Origin: Acidisoma sp035492295
GTDB lineage: Bacteria; Pseudomonadota; Alphaproteobacteria; Acetobacterales; Acetobacteraceae
Assembly (NCBI RefSeq): GCF_035492295.1
Contig: NZ_DATJJK010000075.1
Location: 1 to 16,282, forward strand
Reading direction: 5' to 3'
Length of the DNA: 16,282 nucleotides
Below are positions 7,887-14,869 of this stretch, piece after piece (the first letter of the stretch is position 1; the number at the start of each line of letters is the position of its first letter). The translations under genes and the position numbers were made by a program. The notes beneath the pieces are model-generated. The model did not search any database. It saw nothing but the letters and a program-made list of their open reading frames with translations, and was not told the DNA's origin.

Positions 7887-8714
7887 TCAGGCGCGCTTCT
7901 CCGCCGCCTTCACCTCTAGCCAATGGGCTTCCATTTCCGCGAGACTTGCCTGATCCGGGCTCGATTCTTCGGAGGCCAGCCGAGCCTCGACCGCCTGGAA
8001 GCGGCGCGTAAATTTTGCGTTAGCCGCGCGCAGCACGGTTTCTCCATCCAGCCCGAGCTTGCGGCAGAGATTGGCCATGACGAAAAGCAGGTCGCCCATT
8101 TCGTCGGCAATGCGCTCGGTTCCGCCCGCCGGGATTTCGGCCTGCAATTCGGCCACCTCCTCCTCCAGCTTGGCGAAGAGATCGTCGAGGTTCGGCCAGT
8201 CGAAGCCGACGCGCGCCGCCCGGCCTGAGAGTTTCTGTGCCCGTGTGAGCGCGGGCAGTGTGGCGGCAACGCCATCCAGCGCGCTGACGCTGTCCTGTTT
8301 CTTGGCGGCCCGTTCTTCCGCTTTCTGCGCTTCCCAGGCGACGGTCTGGGCGCGCGCATCCCGCTGTGCCGCCTCGCCGAAGATGTGCGGATGGCGGCGG
8401 ATGAGCTTTTCATTGATCCCGGCTGCGACCTCGGCGAAGGAGAAAAGCCCGGCCTCGCGCGCAAGCTGAGAATGGAAAACGACCTGCAGCAGCAGGTCGC
8501 CGAGTTCCTCGCGCAGGGCCGGAATATCGCCGGACTCGGCCGCTTCCGCGACCTCGTATGCTTCCTCGACCGCGTAGGGCGCGAGGGAGGCGAAGCTTTG
8601 CTTCAGATCCCAGGCGCAGCCCCCTACCGGGTCGCGCAGCCGGGCCATGGTCTCGATCAGCGCGCGCAGCTGCGCCTCGGCCGTATCGCGGTGGTCGTCC
8701 GGTCGGTCGTTCAT
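7887..8714 (-). CDS. mazG: Nucleoside triphosphate pyrophosphohydrolase MazG
   Basis: MazG hydrolyses nucleoside triphosphates, including non-canonical ones, to monophosphate and pyrophosphate. It is regarded as a house-cleaning enzyme and, in E. coli, affects ppGpp levels. The 275-residue product is the two-domain type. The N-terminal domain has a CAWDLKQSF segment (the CPWD-x-x-QT motif in variant form) and the Mg2+-binding acidic residues E50-E51-x-x-E54 and E70-x-x-D73 (in EELGDLLLQVVFH). The second domain repeats the pattern as EEEVAELQAE and DEMGDLLFVMANL. The ATG overlaps the nadK stop in an ATGA junction. No key acidic residue appears lost, so activity is expected. Confidence 0.97.
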   Translation of the reverse strand: MNDRPDDHRDTAEAQLRALIETMARLRDPVGGCAWDLKQSFASLAPYAVEEAYEVAEAAESGDIPALREELGDLLLQVVFHSQLAREAGLFSFAEVAAGINEKLIRRHPHIFGEAAQRDARAQTVAWEAQKAEERAAKKQDSVSALDGVAATLPALTRAQKLSGRAARVGFDWPNLDDLFAKLEEEVAELQAEIPAGGTERIADEMGDLLFVMANLCRKLGLDGETVLRAANAKFTRRFQAVEARLASEESSPDQASLAEMEAHWLEVKAAEKRA

Positions 8715-9544
8715 GCGGTGAATTGTTCCGTGAGGATACGCTCGGAGAGCCCCTGGTCGGGATCGAAGAGCACAGTAACGGACATGTTCCGCTCCTCGCT
8801 GACCGCGACCGAAACCACGCGCCGCACCTCGAAGGAATCGGCAACCGCCGCGACCGGGCGCTTATCCTCCTCGAGGATTTCGAACAGCACGTCGGCCGAA
8901 CTGGGCAGCAGGGCGCCCAGCCAGCGCCGCGGGCGGAAGGCGCTGATCGGTGTCAGCGGCAGGAGATTGGCGGAAAGCGGCACGATCGGGCCATGCGCCG
9001 AAAGATTGTAGGCCGTTGATCCCGCTGGGGTGGAGATGAGGATGCCGTCGCAGATCAGCTCCGGCAAGCGCACCCGGCCATCGACCGAGATGCGGATCTT
9101 GGCGGTCTGGCGCAGTTGGCGGAGGAGGGAGACCTCGTTCAGCGCCAGCGCCTCCTCTACCGCGCCGGTCTGCGTCACGGCGTGCATGCGCAGAGGATGC
9201 ATGACGGCGCCCTGGGCCTCGCCCAGGCGTTCGGGCAGCGCCTCGTCGAAATAATTGTTCATGAGAAAGCCGACCGAGCCGCAATTCATGCCGTAGACCG
9301 GCGTCGCGCGGCCGAGCACGCTGTGCAGCGTCTCCAGCATGAAGCCGTCCCCACCGAGCGCCACCACCACCTGCGCTTCCACCACCGGCACATTGCCGTA
9401 GCGGGCGACGAGCTTGTCCATCCGCGCCTGGGCTTGGATGGAGGGGGAGGCGACGAAGGCAATGCGGGTGAGCGGCACTCCCCCCAGCACCTGGTCGAAA
9501 GCGAGCGGTGGCGCCGCCCGGTTGAGCGTATGGGAAACGCTCAC
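8711..9544 (-). CDS. nadK: NAD kinase
   Basis: NAD kinase phosphorylates NAD to NADP in the cytoplasm. Visible motifs are the substrate-binding GGDG (64-67), NCGSVGFL (87-94), NEVSL (136-140) and the glycine-rich DGILISTPAGSTAYNLSAHGPI region starting at D166. Histidine in SAHGPI and alanine in STPAG look like normal alphaproteobacterial variants. The listed GTG start (277 residues) overlaps the stop of the hydrolase gene by four bases. Many relatives begin nearer the TRIAFVASPS segment, so an internal GTG at codon 23 (9476-9478), directly preceded by a G-rich run, is an alternative start that would shorten the protein to 255 residues. The gene is coupled on both sides. Confidence 0.96.
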   Translation of the reverse strand: MSVSHTLNRAAPPLAFDQVLGGVPLTRIAFVASPSIQAQARMDKLVARYGNVPVVEAQVVVALGGDGFMLETLHSVLGRATPVYGMNCGSVGFLMNNYFDEALPERLGEAQGAVMHPLRMHAVTQTGAVEEALALNEVSLLRQLRQTAKIRISVDGRVRLPELICDGILISTPAGSTAYNLSAHGPIVPLSANLLPLTPISAFRPRRWLGALLPSSADVLFEILEEDKRPVAAVADSFEVRRVVSVAVSEERNMSVTVLFDPDQGLSERILTEQFTA

Positions 9545-10377
9545 GCAAGCTTCCTATGCTCGAGGACGGGCATGTCCCGCCGCACCCGTTCCGTCACCGC
9601 CCGGTCGGTCCGGGCGGTGGCCCAGCCTATTCCGTCCGAGGCGCGGGCGATCACGAGGCCCCAGGGGTCGCAAATCAGGGAATGGCCGTAGGTCATGCGC
9701 GCCTCGCCGCTTGCGTCGAAATGGCGCCCCCAGCAGGCGGGGGCCACGATCCAGCTCTGGGTCTCGATCGCGCGGGCCCGGAGGAGCACCTCCCAATGGT
9801 CACGCCCGGTCTGCAGGGTAAAGGCGGCGGGGACAAAGATCACCTCCGCCCCTGCCCTGCGGAGGGCGAGGAAGAGTTCGGGAAAGCGGATATCGTAACA
9901 GATCGAGAGACCCAAGGTGAGGCCATGGGCCTGGAATGTCGCGATCGCCTCCCCGCCCTTGAAGACGGCGCTTTCCCGGTAGCCCAGGCCGTCCGGCGTC
10001 ACGATGTCGAAAAGGTGGATCTTGCGATAGCGGCCGATCTCCGTTCCGTCCGGATCGAAGACTAGGGTCGTGTTGTAAAGCCGGTCGCCGGCGCGTTCGG
10101 CGATGGAACCGCCATGGACATGGATACCGTTGCCGCGCGCCACTTCGCGCAGGAATTCGTAGGCCTCGCCGCCGGTTTCGTTCGAACCCGGCGGCGGCAG
10201 GGCCTCGGCCTCACGAAACTTGGTCTCGCGGTCGCCGCCAAGGCAGCTCCACATTTCGGGTAGCGCGATGATACGGGGGCGGCCATCGGCCAGGGCCCCC
10301 TGGATGAGGTCGCGCGCCTGGGCGATGTTCTGCCGCTTCTCGGCGCCGGGGTTCATCTGGATCGCACTGATACGCAT
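9541..10377 (-). CDS. Nit-type carbon-nitrogen hydrolase (deaminated-glutathione amidase/omega-amidase-like)
   Basis: This 278-residue enzyme belongs to the nitrilase superfamily, Nit branch. The catalytic triad is complete: E41 (ALPEM), K119 (YRKIHLFD) and C160 (LSICYDIRFPE). The YRKIHLFD and CYDIRFPE signatures are those of Nit1/Nit2-like proteins. Nit1 removes the amide from deaminated glutathione, a repair reaction, and Nit2 is an omega-amidase acting on alpha-ketoglutaramate; sequence reading alone cannot separate these. The ATG is supported by GAGAGG at 10385-10390 (complement), seven bases upstream. It lies 36 bases downstream of the membrane-protein gene and overlaps the nadK start in a GTGA junction. 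Confidence 0.94.
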   Translation of the reverse strand: MRISAIQMNPGAEKRQNIAQARDLIQGALADGRPRIIALPEMWSCLGGDRETKFREAEALPPPGSNETGGEAYEFLREVARGNGIHVHGGSIAERAGDRLYNTTLVFDPDGTEIGRYRKIHLFDIVTPDGLGYRESAVFKGGEAIATFQAHGLTLGLSICYDIRFPELFLALRRAGAEVIFVPAAFTLQTGRDHWEVLLRARAIETQSWIVAPACWGRHFDASGEARMTYGHSLICDPWGLVIARASDGIGWATARTDRAVTERVRRDMPVLEHRKLA

Positions 10378-10413
10378 GGCGGTGCCTCTCTCGCTTCCCT
10401 CGGGGCCCGTGCC

Positions 10414-10839
10414 TTATCGGTCGAAACGCGGCTCGGACCGCGGCGGCTTCGGGTCGTAGCGTTCCGCCCGCACCGGCCGCTGGCCGCGCGCCTGCCGGGG
10501 GTCCGGATCGTCGTCATAGCGGTAAGGATCCTGGGCCGGCGGCACTGGAGGCCGGGCGCGGACCGGGGCGGGTGCTGCCGGTCGCGGAAGCGGATTCGTG
10601 TCATAGGCATCCTCGTCCGGGCGGACAAAGCGGCCCGGCTCTCCGAGCCGGAGGGAGAGGGTGCGGATCTCTCCCTGCAACTCGTCCAGCCGTGCCTCGA
10701 TGATGTCGAGACGGCCTTTGACGCCGAAGACGCTGAACGGCATCAGCAGGAAGCAAAGAGCGTACAGGATTGCCGGAACCAGGATGAGGATCGGCACCCA
10801 CCAAGGCATCCAGGGCGGCAGTGTAAATGGCAGGGTCAT
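10414..10839 (-). CDS. Small single-span membrane protein with a Pro/Arg/Asp-rich tail, function unknown
   Basis: I do not recognise a named family for this 141-residue protein. It begins with a hydrophobic, proline/tryptophan-rich segment and one membrane helix (about residues 12-35, WWVPILILVPAILYAL...). A short amphipathic coiled-coil-like helix follows (about 41-66, KGRLDIIEARLDELQGEIRT). The tail from about residue 70 is low-complexity, rich in Pro, Arg, Asp and Tyr and probably disordered (PYRYDDDPDP, RAERYDPKPP). The start is well supported by AAGGAG seven bases upstream. It is the first gene of the minus-strand unit and divergent from the aminotransferase. Similar short membrane proteins seem familiar from Acetobacteraceae, but only as hypothetical proteins. 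Confidence 0.82.
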   Translation of the reverse strand: MTLPFTLPPWMPWWVPILILVPAILYALCFLLMPFSVFGVKGRLDIIEARLDELQGEIRTLSLRLGEPGRFVRPDEDAYDTNPLPRPAAPAPVRARPPVPPAQDPYRYDDDPDPRQARGQRPVRAERYDPKPPRSEPRFDR

Positions 10840-10845
10840 GGAATG

Positions 10846-10851
10846 CTCCTT
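10846..10851 (-). promoter_or_regulatory. Strong ribosome binding site for the membrane-protein gene
   Basis: The complement reads AAGGAG, a near-perfect Shine-Dalgarno core, with six bases before the ATG at 10837-10839. It fixes the start of the membrane-protein gene and is one of the best ribosome binding sites in the window. Confidence 0.8.
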
Positions 10852-10936
10852 AACAGCAAATTCCGGCCTCCGCGATGCTGCTGTGGGGTGGATTTAGCGG
10901 TTGCATCATGCCAAGCCCAGATGGCGCGAGATGGAG

Positions 10937-10942
10937 AGAAGG
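10937..10942 (+). promoter_or_regulatory. Ribosome binding site deciding the aminotransferase start
   Basis: AGAAGG lies seven bases upstream of the ATG at 10950. Together with the family-typical N-terminus LLLIPGPVTT it favours 10950 over the earlier in-frame ATG at 10875, which would add 25 atypical residues. Confidence 0.75.
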
Positions 10943-10949
10943 TGACTGC

Positions 10950-12092
10950 ATGCTGCTGCTGATTCCGGGACCGGTGACGACGCACCCTGATGTGCGCGCC
11001 GCCGCCAATCGCGATGTGGCACCCTGGGATCAGGAGGTGCGGGACGAGATTGCGCGGCTTCTGGTCCGCCTGCGGAACCTCGCCGGTGGACGGGACGGGA
11101 TCGAGACGGCGCTCAGCCTCCCCGGCTGCGGTCACTTCATCGTCGAGGCGGCGATCCGCAGTTTTGTTCTGCCAGCTATCGACCAGGAGCATGGCACCTC
11201 TGGCGGCATCCTCATCCCGGCCACCGGCCAATATTCCGAGCGCATGATGCGCCTGGCGCGGTCTGCCGGACGGCGCGTGACGGTGCTCCCCGCCTCGCTG
11301 ACTGCGCCGCTCGATCCCGCCGCCGTGGAGGCCGCGCTCGCGGCCGATCCCACCATCACCCATCTCGGCCTGGTTTATAGCGAAACCAGCAGCGGCATCA
11401 TCCACGACCCTGAGGCCATCGGTGCGGTCGTGCGGCGGCAGGGCCGGCGCATGATTCTGGATGCCGTCTCCGCCTTCGGTGCGCTGCCGGTCTCCATCGC
11501 CGATCATCCCGAGATCGACGCCATGGTGTTTTCAGCCAACAAGTGCCTGGAGGGCCTCCCTGGCTTCGGCGTCGCCGTCAGCCCCATCGCGCGTCTGCTG
11601 GATGTCCATGGCAAGGCTGGCAGCTGGTCCTTCGATCTCGGTGATGTCTATGCCAATGGGCTTGAGAACGGTCCGGGGGCGGCGCGCTTCACCCCGCCCA
11701 TTCAGCCGATGGTGGCGCTCCACACGGCGCTGGATCGGCTTGACGCGGAGGGCGGTCCGCCCGCGCGGCTGCGGCGCTACCGCGCCAATATGGATGCACT
11801 CTTCGACGGCATGGAAAGCCTCGGCCTGCGGCCGATCCTGACGCGCGGCCTGCAAGGGCCGATCATCATGAATGTCGCAGCACCCGCGCATCCGGACTGG
11901 GATCTCAAGCGCTTCGTCGAAGCGCTCAAGCGGCGCGGCGTGCTGATCAGCAACTTCAAGAATACCGAGGAGCCCAGCATGCGTATCGGCGCCATCGGAG
12001 CCATCGGTACGGCCGAGATCCATCGCGCCGTGGCGGCCATGGGCGAAACTTTGGACGAACTCGGCTGGCACGTGCCGGCGAGTGCAGCCTGA
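10950..12092 (+). CDS. PhnW-like class V aminotransferase (2-aminoethylphosphonate--pyruvate or alanine/serine--glyoxylate type)
   Basis: This 380-residue PLP enzyme is a fold-type I, class V aminotransferase. Its N-terminus LLLIPGPVTTHPDV, the GCGHFIVEAAIRSF helix, the HLGLVYSETSSGI strand and the ending RIGAIGAIG resemble PhnW, which transfers the amino group of 2-aminoethylphosphonate to pyruvate. The expected PLP lysine is K198 (SANKCLEGLPG) and the cofactor-binding aspartate is D171 (LDAVSAFGALP). Related class V enzymes use alanine or serine with glyoxylate, so the substrate is uncertain. No phosphonatase, phosphonate transporter or other phn gene is visible. It lies 19 bases upstream of fhs, so glycine/serine and one-carbon metabolism is an alternative context. 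Start chosen at 10950 from its RBS and family N-terminus. Confidence 0.9.
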   Translation: MLLLIPGPVTTHPDVRAAANRDVAPWDQEVRDEIARLLVRLRNLAGGRDGIETALSLPGCGHFIVEAAIRSFVLPAIDQEHGTSGGILIPATGQYSERMMRLARSAGRRVTVLPASLTAPLDPAAVEAALAADPTITHLGLVYSETSSGIIHDPEAIGAVVRRQGRRMILDAVSAFGALPVSIADHPEIDAMVFSANKCLEGLPGFGVAVSPIARLLDVHGKAGSWSFDLGDVYANGLENGPGAARFTPPIQPMVALHTALDRLDAEGGPPARLRRYRANMDALFDGMESLGLRPILTRGLQGPIIMNVAAPAHPDWDLKRFVEALKRRGVLISNFKNTEEPSMRIGAIGAIGTAEIHRAVAAMGETLDELGWHVPASAA

Positions 12093-12111
12093 CGCGGCGA
12101 GGAGAGACGGC

Positions 12112-13788
12112 ATGAGCATGGGTCACGACGAAGCCATTGCGCGGGCGGCCGTGCTCCGCCCGATCGGAGAGATCGCCGCCAAGGCCGGCATTCCGGACTC
12201 GGCGCTGGAGCCCTATGGCCGCTTCAAGGCCAAGGTCTCGCTCGACTTCGCGGAGGAGGTACGCGGCCGGCCCGAGGGCGCGCTCGTGCTCGTCACCGGC
12301 ATCAGCCCGACGCCAGCGGGTGAGGGCAAGACGACAACGACGATCGGCCTCGGCGATGCGCTGAACCGCCTCGGCACGAAGACCATGATCTGCCTGCGGG
12401 AACCGAGCCTCGGCCCCTGTTTCGGCGTCAAGGGCGGGGCCACCGGCGGCGGCCGCGCCCAGGTCGCGCCGATGGACCAGATCAACCTGCATTTCACGGG
12501 CGATTTCCACGCCATCACCTCGGCGCACAATCTGCTCGCCGCGATGCTCGACAATCACCTGTTCTGGGACAATCCGCTCGGCATCGATCCCCGCCGCATC
12601 CGCTTTCGCCGGGTGATGGACATGAACGACCGCGCCTTGCGGGCGATCGTGGATGGGCTGGGCGGCGTCTCCAACGGCGCCCCGCGCGAGGATGGGTTCG
12701 ACATCACCGTCGCCTCCGAAGTCATGGCGATCTTCTGTCTCGCGCGCGATCTGACCGACCTGCAAGACCGCCTTGGCCGCATCGTGGTGGCCGAGCGGCG
12801 AGACGGCAGCCTGGTGACGGCGCGCGATCTCCGGGCTGATGGCGCCATGGCGGCGCTGTTGCGGGACGCCTTCGCCCCCAATCTGGTGCAGACGCTGGAG
12901 GGCTCGCCCGCCCTGGTTCATGGCGGGCCCTTTGCCAATATCGCCCATGGCTGCAATTCGGTGATGGCGACGAAGCTTGGCCTTGGCCTTGCCGATGTCG
13001 TGGTGACGGAGGCGGGCTTTGGCGCCGATCTCGGCGGCGAGAAGTTCCTTGACATCAAATGCCGCCAGGCCGGGCTGAAACCCGCGGCGAGCGTCGTCGT
13101 TGCGACCATCCGGGCACTCAAGATGCACGGCGGTGTGCCGAAGGAGGCGTTGGGCGAGCCGAATGTCGCGGCCGTGGTGCGGGGCGCCGAGAACCTGCTC
13201 CGGCATGTCCAGAACATGCGTAAGTTCGGCCTTCCCGTGATCGTCGCCCTCAACCACTTCACGAGCGACACGGAGGAGGAGCGCCGGGCGCTGGACGGCT
13301 TGCTCAAGCCCCATGGCGTTACGCTCGTGCCCTGTACCCATTGGGCCGATGGGGGCGCCGGGGCCGAGGGTCTCGCCCGTATCGTGCTGGGCGTCCTCGG
13401 CGAGAAGAAAGCCGATTTCGCGCCGATCTATGAGGACAGGCTGCCGCTGGACGAGAAGATTGCCACCGTGGCGCGGGAAATCTACGGCGCCGAGGGCGTC
13501 GATCTCGACCCTGCGGCGGCGAAGCGCCTCGCCGCCATCACGGCGGCGGGTTTCGGTCATCTTCCGGTCTGCATCGCCAAGACCCAATACAGTTTCAGCG
13601 CCGATCCCAAGCGCCTGGGCGCGCCCAGCGGCCATCGCCTTCCCGTCCGCGAGGTGCGGCTTTCCGCCGGCGCCGGATTCGTGGTCGCGCTGGCCGGCAC
13701 CATCATGACCATGCCCGGGCTGCCGCGGGAGCCTGCGGCCGAACGGATCGGGCTGGACGAGCAGGGGCAAATCATCGGACTATTCTGA
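12112..13788 (+). CDS. fhs: Formate--tetrahydrofolate ligase
   Basis: This enzyme uses ATP to join formate to tetrahydrofolate, giving 10-formyl-tetrahydrofolate for purine synthesis, initiator-tRNA formylation and one-carbon interconversion. The 558-residue length is normal for the monofunctional enzyme. Visible are the nucleotide-binding loop TPAGEGKTTT (K73), the REPSLGPCFGVKGGATGGG segment (E97 onward), the MDQINLHFTGDFHAI stretch and the NHFTSDTEEE region. The ATG at 12112 is preferred because AGGAGAG (12100-12106) lies five bases upstream; an in-frame GTG at 12082 would extend the protein back into the aminotransferase gene. It is 19 bases after the aminotransferase stop and 37 before the dehydrogenase, so the three genes look co-transcribed. 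Confidence 0.98.
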   Translation: MSMGHDEAIARAAVLRPIGEIAAKAGIPDSALEPYGRFKAKVSLDFAEEVRGRPEGALVLVTGISPTPAGEGKTTTTIGLGDALNRLGTKTMICLREPSLGPCFGVKGGATGGGRAQVAPMDQINLHFTGDFHAITSAHNLLAAMLDNHLFWDNPLGIDPRRIRFRRVMDMNDRALRAIVDGLGGVSNGAPREDGFDITVASEVMAIFCLARDLTDLQDRLGRIVVAERRDGSLVTARDLRADGAMAALLRDAFAPNLVQTLEGSPALVHGGPFANIAHGCNSVMATKLGLGLADVVVTEAGFGADLGGEKFLDIKCRQAGLKPAASVVVATIRALKMHGGVPKEALGEPNVAAVVRGAENLLRHVQNMRKFGLPVIVALNHFTSDTEEERRALDGLLKPHGVTLVPCTHWADGGAGAEGLARIVLGVLGEKKADFAPIYEDRLPLDEKIATVAREIYGAEGVDLDPAAAKRLAAITAAGFGHLPVCIAKTQYSFSADPKRLGAPSGHRLPVREVRLSAGAGFVVALAGTIMTMPGLPREPAAERIGLDEQGQIIGLF

Positions 13789-13825
13789 CAGAGGCCCCCA
13801 GAGGCCGCCTTCACGGGAGACGTCA

Positions 13826-14764
13826 GTGCCGCAGAAAATCGCCATCATGGGTCTGGGAAAGATCGCCCTCGACCAGCATGTGCCTTCGATCCTTGCGAAT
13901 GAGGATTTCGAACTAGCCGCCATCGTCAGCGGGCGTCTCGCGACGGTGAACGACCTGCCGAGCTTCCGCACCCAGGAGGCGTTGTACGAGGCGATGCCGG
14001 ATGTGACCGCCATTGCCATCTGCACGCCGCCTGCTGGCCGTTTCGAGACGACGCGCACTGCGCTCCTCGCCGGGCGCGATGTGCTGATCGAGAAGCCGCC
14101 GGCGGCGACGCTGGGCGAAATCGCGGAACTGGCCGAGATTGCCGAGGCCGAGCGCCGGGTCTTCTTCACGACCTGGCATTCTCGCTTCAATCCGGGGGTG
14201 GAAGAGGCGCGGCGTCTGCTGGCAGGGCGCCGGCTGGCCAAGCTCCGCGTCGACTGGCGGGAGGATGTGCGCCGCTGGCATCCCGGTCAGGCCTGGATCT
14301 GGGAACCGGGTGGCTTCGGCGTCTTCGATCCCGGCATCAATGCGCTCTCCATCGTGACCGAAATCGCGCCCGAGCCCCTGTTCGTCGCTGCGGCGCGGCT
14401 GGACGTGCCGGCCAACCGGCAGACGCCGATTGGCGTCGAAATGACCTTTTCGACCCCTGATCCGGTGGCGGGTGCCGACCTCACCGCCATCTTTGACTGG
14501 CGTCAGGAAGGGGAGCAAAGCTGGACCATCACCGCCGAGACCACCGAAGGCACCGTGCTGCGGCTGACCGAGGGCGGGGCCAGGCTGTCCGTCAACGGCG
14601 AGGAGACGGTGGCCGAAGCGTCGCGAGAATATCCCCGCATCTACGCCATGTTCGCGCGCCTGCTTGATGCTCGCGAATCGCATGTCGACGTGCGCCCGCT
14701 GCGTCTGGTGGCGGACGCCTTCATGGTGGGTGACCGCCGACAGGTGGAAGCCTTCGAGGAGTGA
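13826..14764 (+). CDS. Gfo/Idh/MocA oxidoreductase, D-galactose/L-arabinose 1-dehydrogenase-like
   Basis: This 312-residue protein has an N-terminal Rossmann domain with the dinucleotide motif GLGKIA (9-14) and the family EKPP motif at residues 89-92. The second, substrate-binding half contains WHSRFNPGVEEAR, VDWREDVRRWHPGQAWIWEPGG and VFDPGINALSI. These match my recollection of bacterial D-galactose 1-dehydrogenase and the Azospirillum-type NAD(P)+ L-arabinose 1-dehydrogenase, which oxidise aldoses to lactones in non-phosphorylating sugar pathways. GTG is chosen as start: GGGAGA (13815-13820) lies five bases upstream and the N-terminus PQKIAIMGLG is typical. No lactonase, dehydratase or sugar transporter is visible. 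It is the last gene of the fhs unit and convergent with holA. The family is secure, the sugar is not. Confidence 0.92.
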   Translation: MPQKIAIMGLGKIALDQHVPSILANEDFELAAIVSGRLATVNDLPSFRTQEALYEAMPDVTAIAICTPPAGRFETTRTALLAGRDVLIEKPPAATLGEIAELAEIAEAERRVFFTTWHSRFNPGVEEARRLLAGRRLAKLRVDWREDVRRWHPGQAWIWEPGGFGVFDPGINALSIVTEIAPEPLFVAAARLDVPANRQTPIGVEMTFSTPDPVAGADLTAIFDWRQEGEQSWTITAETTEGTVLRLTEGGARLSVNGEETVAEASREYPRIYAMFARLLDARESHVDVRPLRLVADAFMVGDRRQVEAFEE

Positions 14765-14869
14765 GCATCTCAATCTGAAACGGCCTTACCCCACCTGCGC
14801 GCGCCGCTTCGGCATGCTGTCGCGGTTGGCTGGTGAGGGCGGCCGGTGCAGGTTCGACAAGGGGAGCGC
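14765..14869. other. Convergent intergenic gap, nothing clear
   Basis: This 105-base gap separates the converging dehydrogenase and holA genes. It contains a small GCCG-CTT-CGGC hairpin around 14800-14815 and a distant ACCTGC/GCAGGT inverted repeat, but no T tract on either strand. I cannot call a factor-independent terminator. Termination here may be Rho-dependent. Confidence 0.4.

Larger units (their letters stand above)
10840..10949. promoter_or_regulatory. Divergent promoter region between the minus-strand unit and the aminotransferase-fhs unit
   Basis: Two opposite transcription units start on either side of this 110-base stretch, so promoters for both should lie here or overlap it. I see no convincing sigma70-type -35/-10 pair on either strand. 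An odd palindrome GCAT-C-ATGC lies at 10903-10911 and could be part of an operator, though it is short enough to occur by chance. In-frame ATG codons at 10875 and 10908 of the aminotransferase frame are considered non-start codons because the family N-terminus begins at 10950. Confidence 0.45.

Noticed and set aside
10875..10949. N-terminal extension of the aminotransferase from the ATG at 10875
   Set aside because: The 25 extra residues do not resemble the family, and a good ribosome binding site supports the ATG at 10950.
12082..12111. Upstream GTG start for fhs overlapping the aminotransferase end
   Set aside because: AGGAGAG at 12100-12106 is placed for the ATG at 12112, and the resulting 558 residues fit the family length.
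11956..13770. A 604-residue minus-strand open frame opposite fhs
   Set aside because: It is the antisense shadow of a clearly conserved formate-tetrahydrofolate ligase. The composition is Arg/His/Gly-rich without recognisable motifs.
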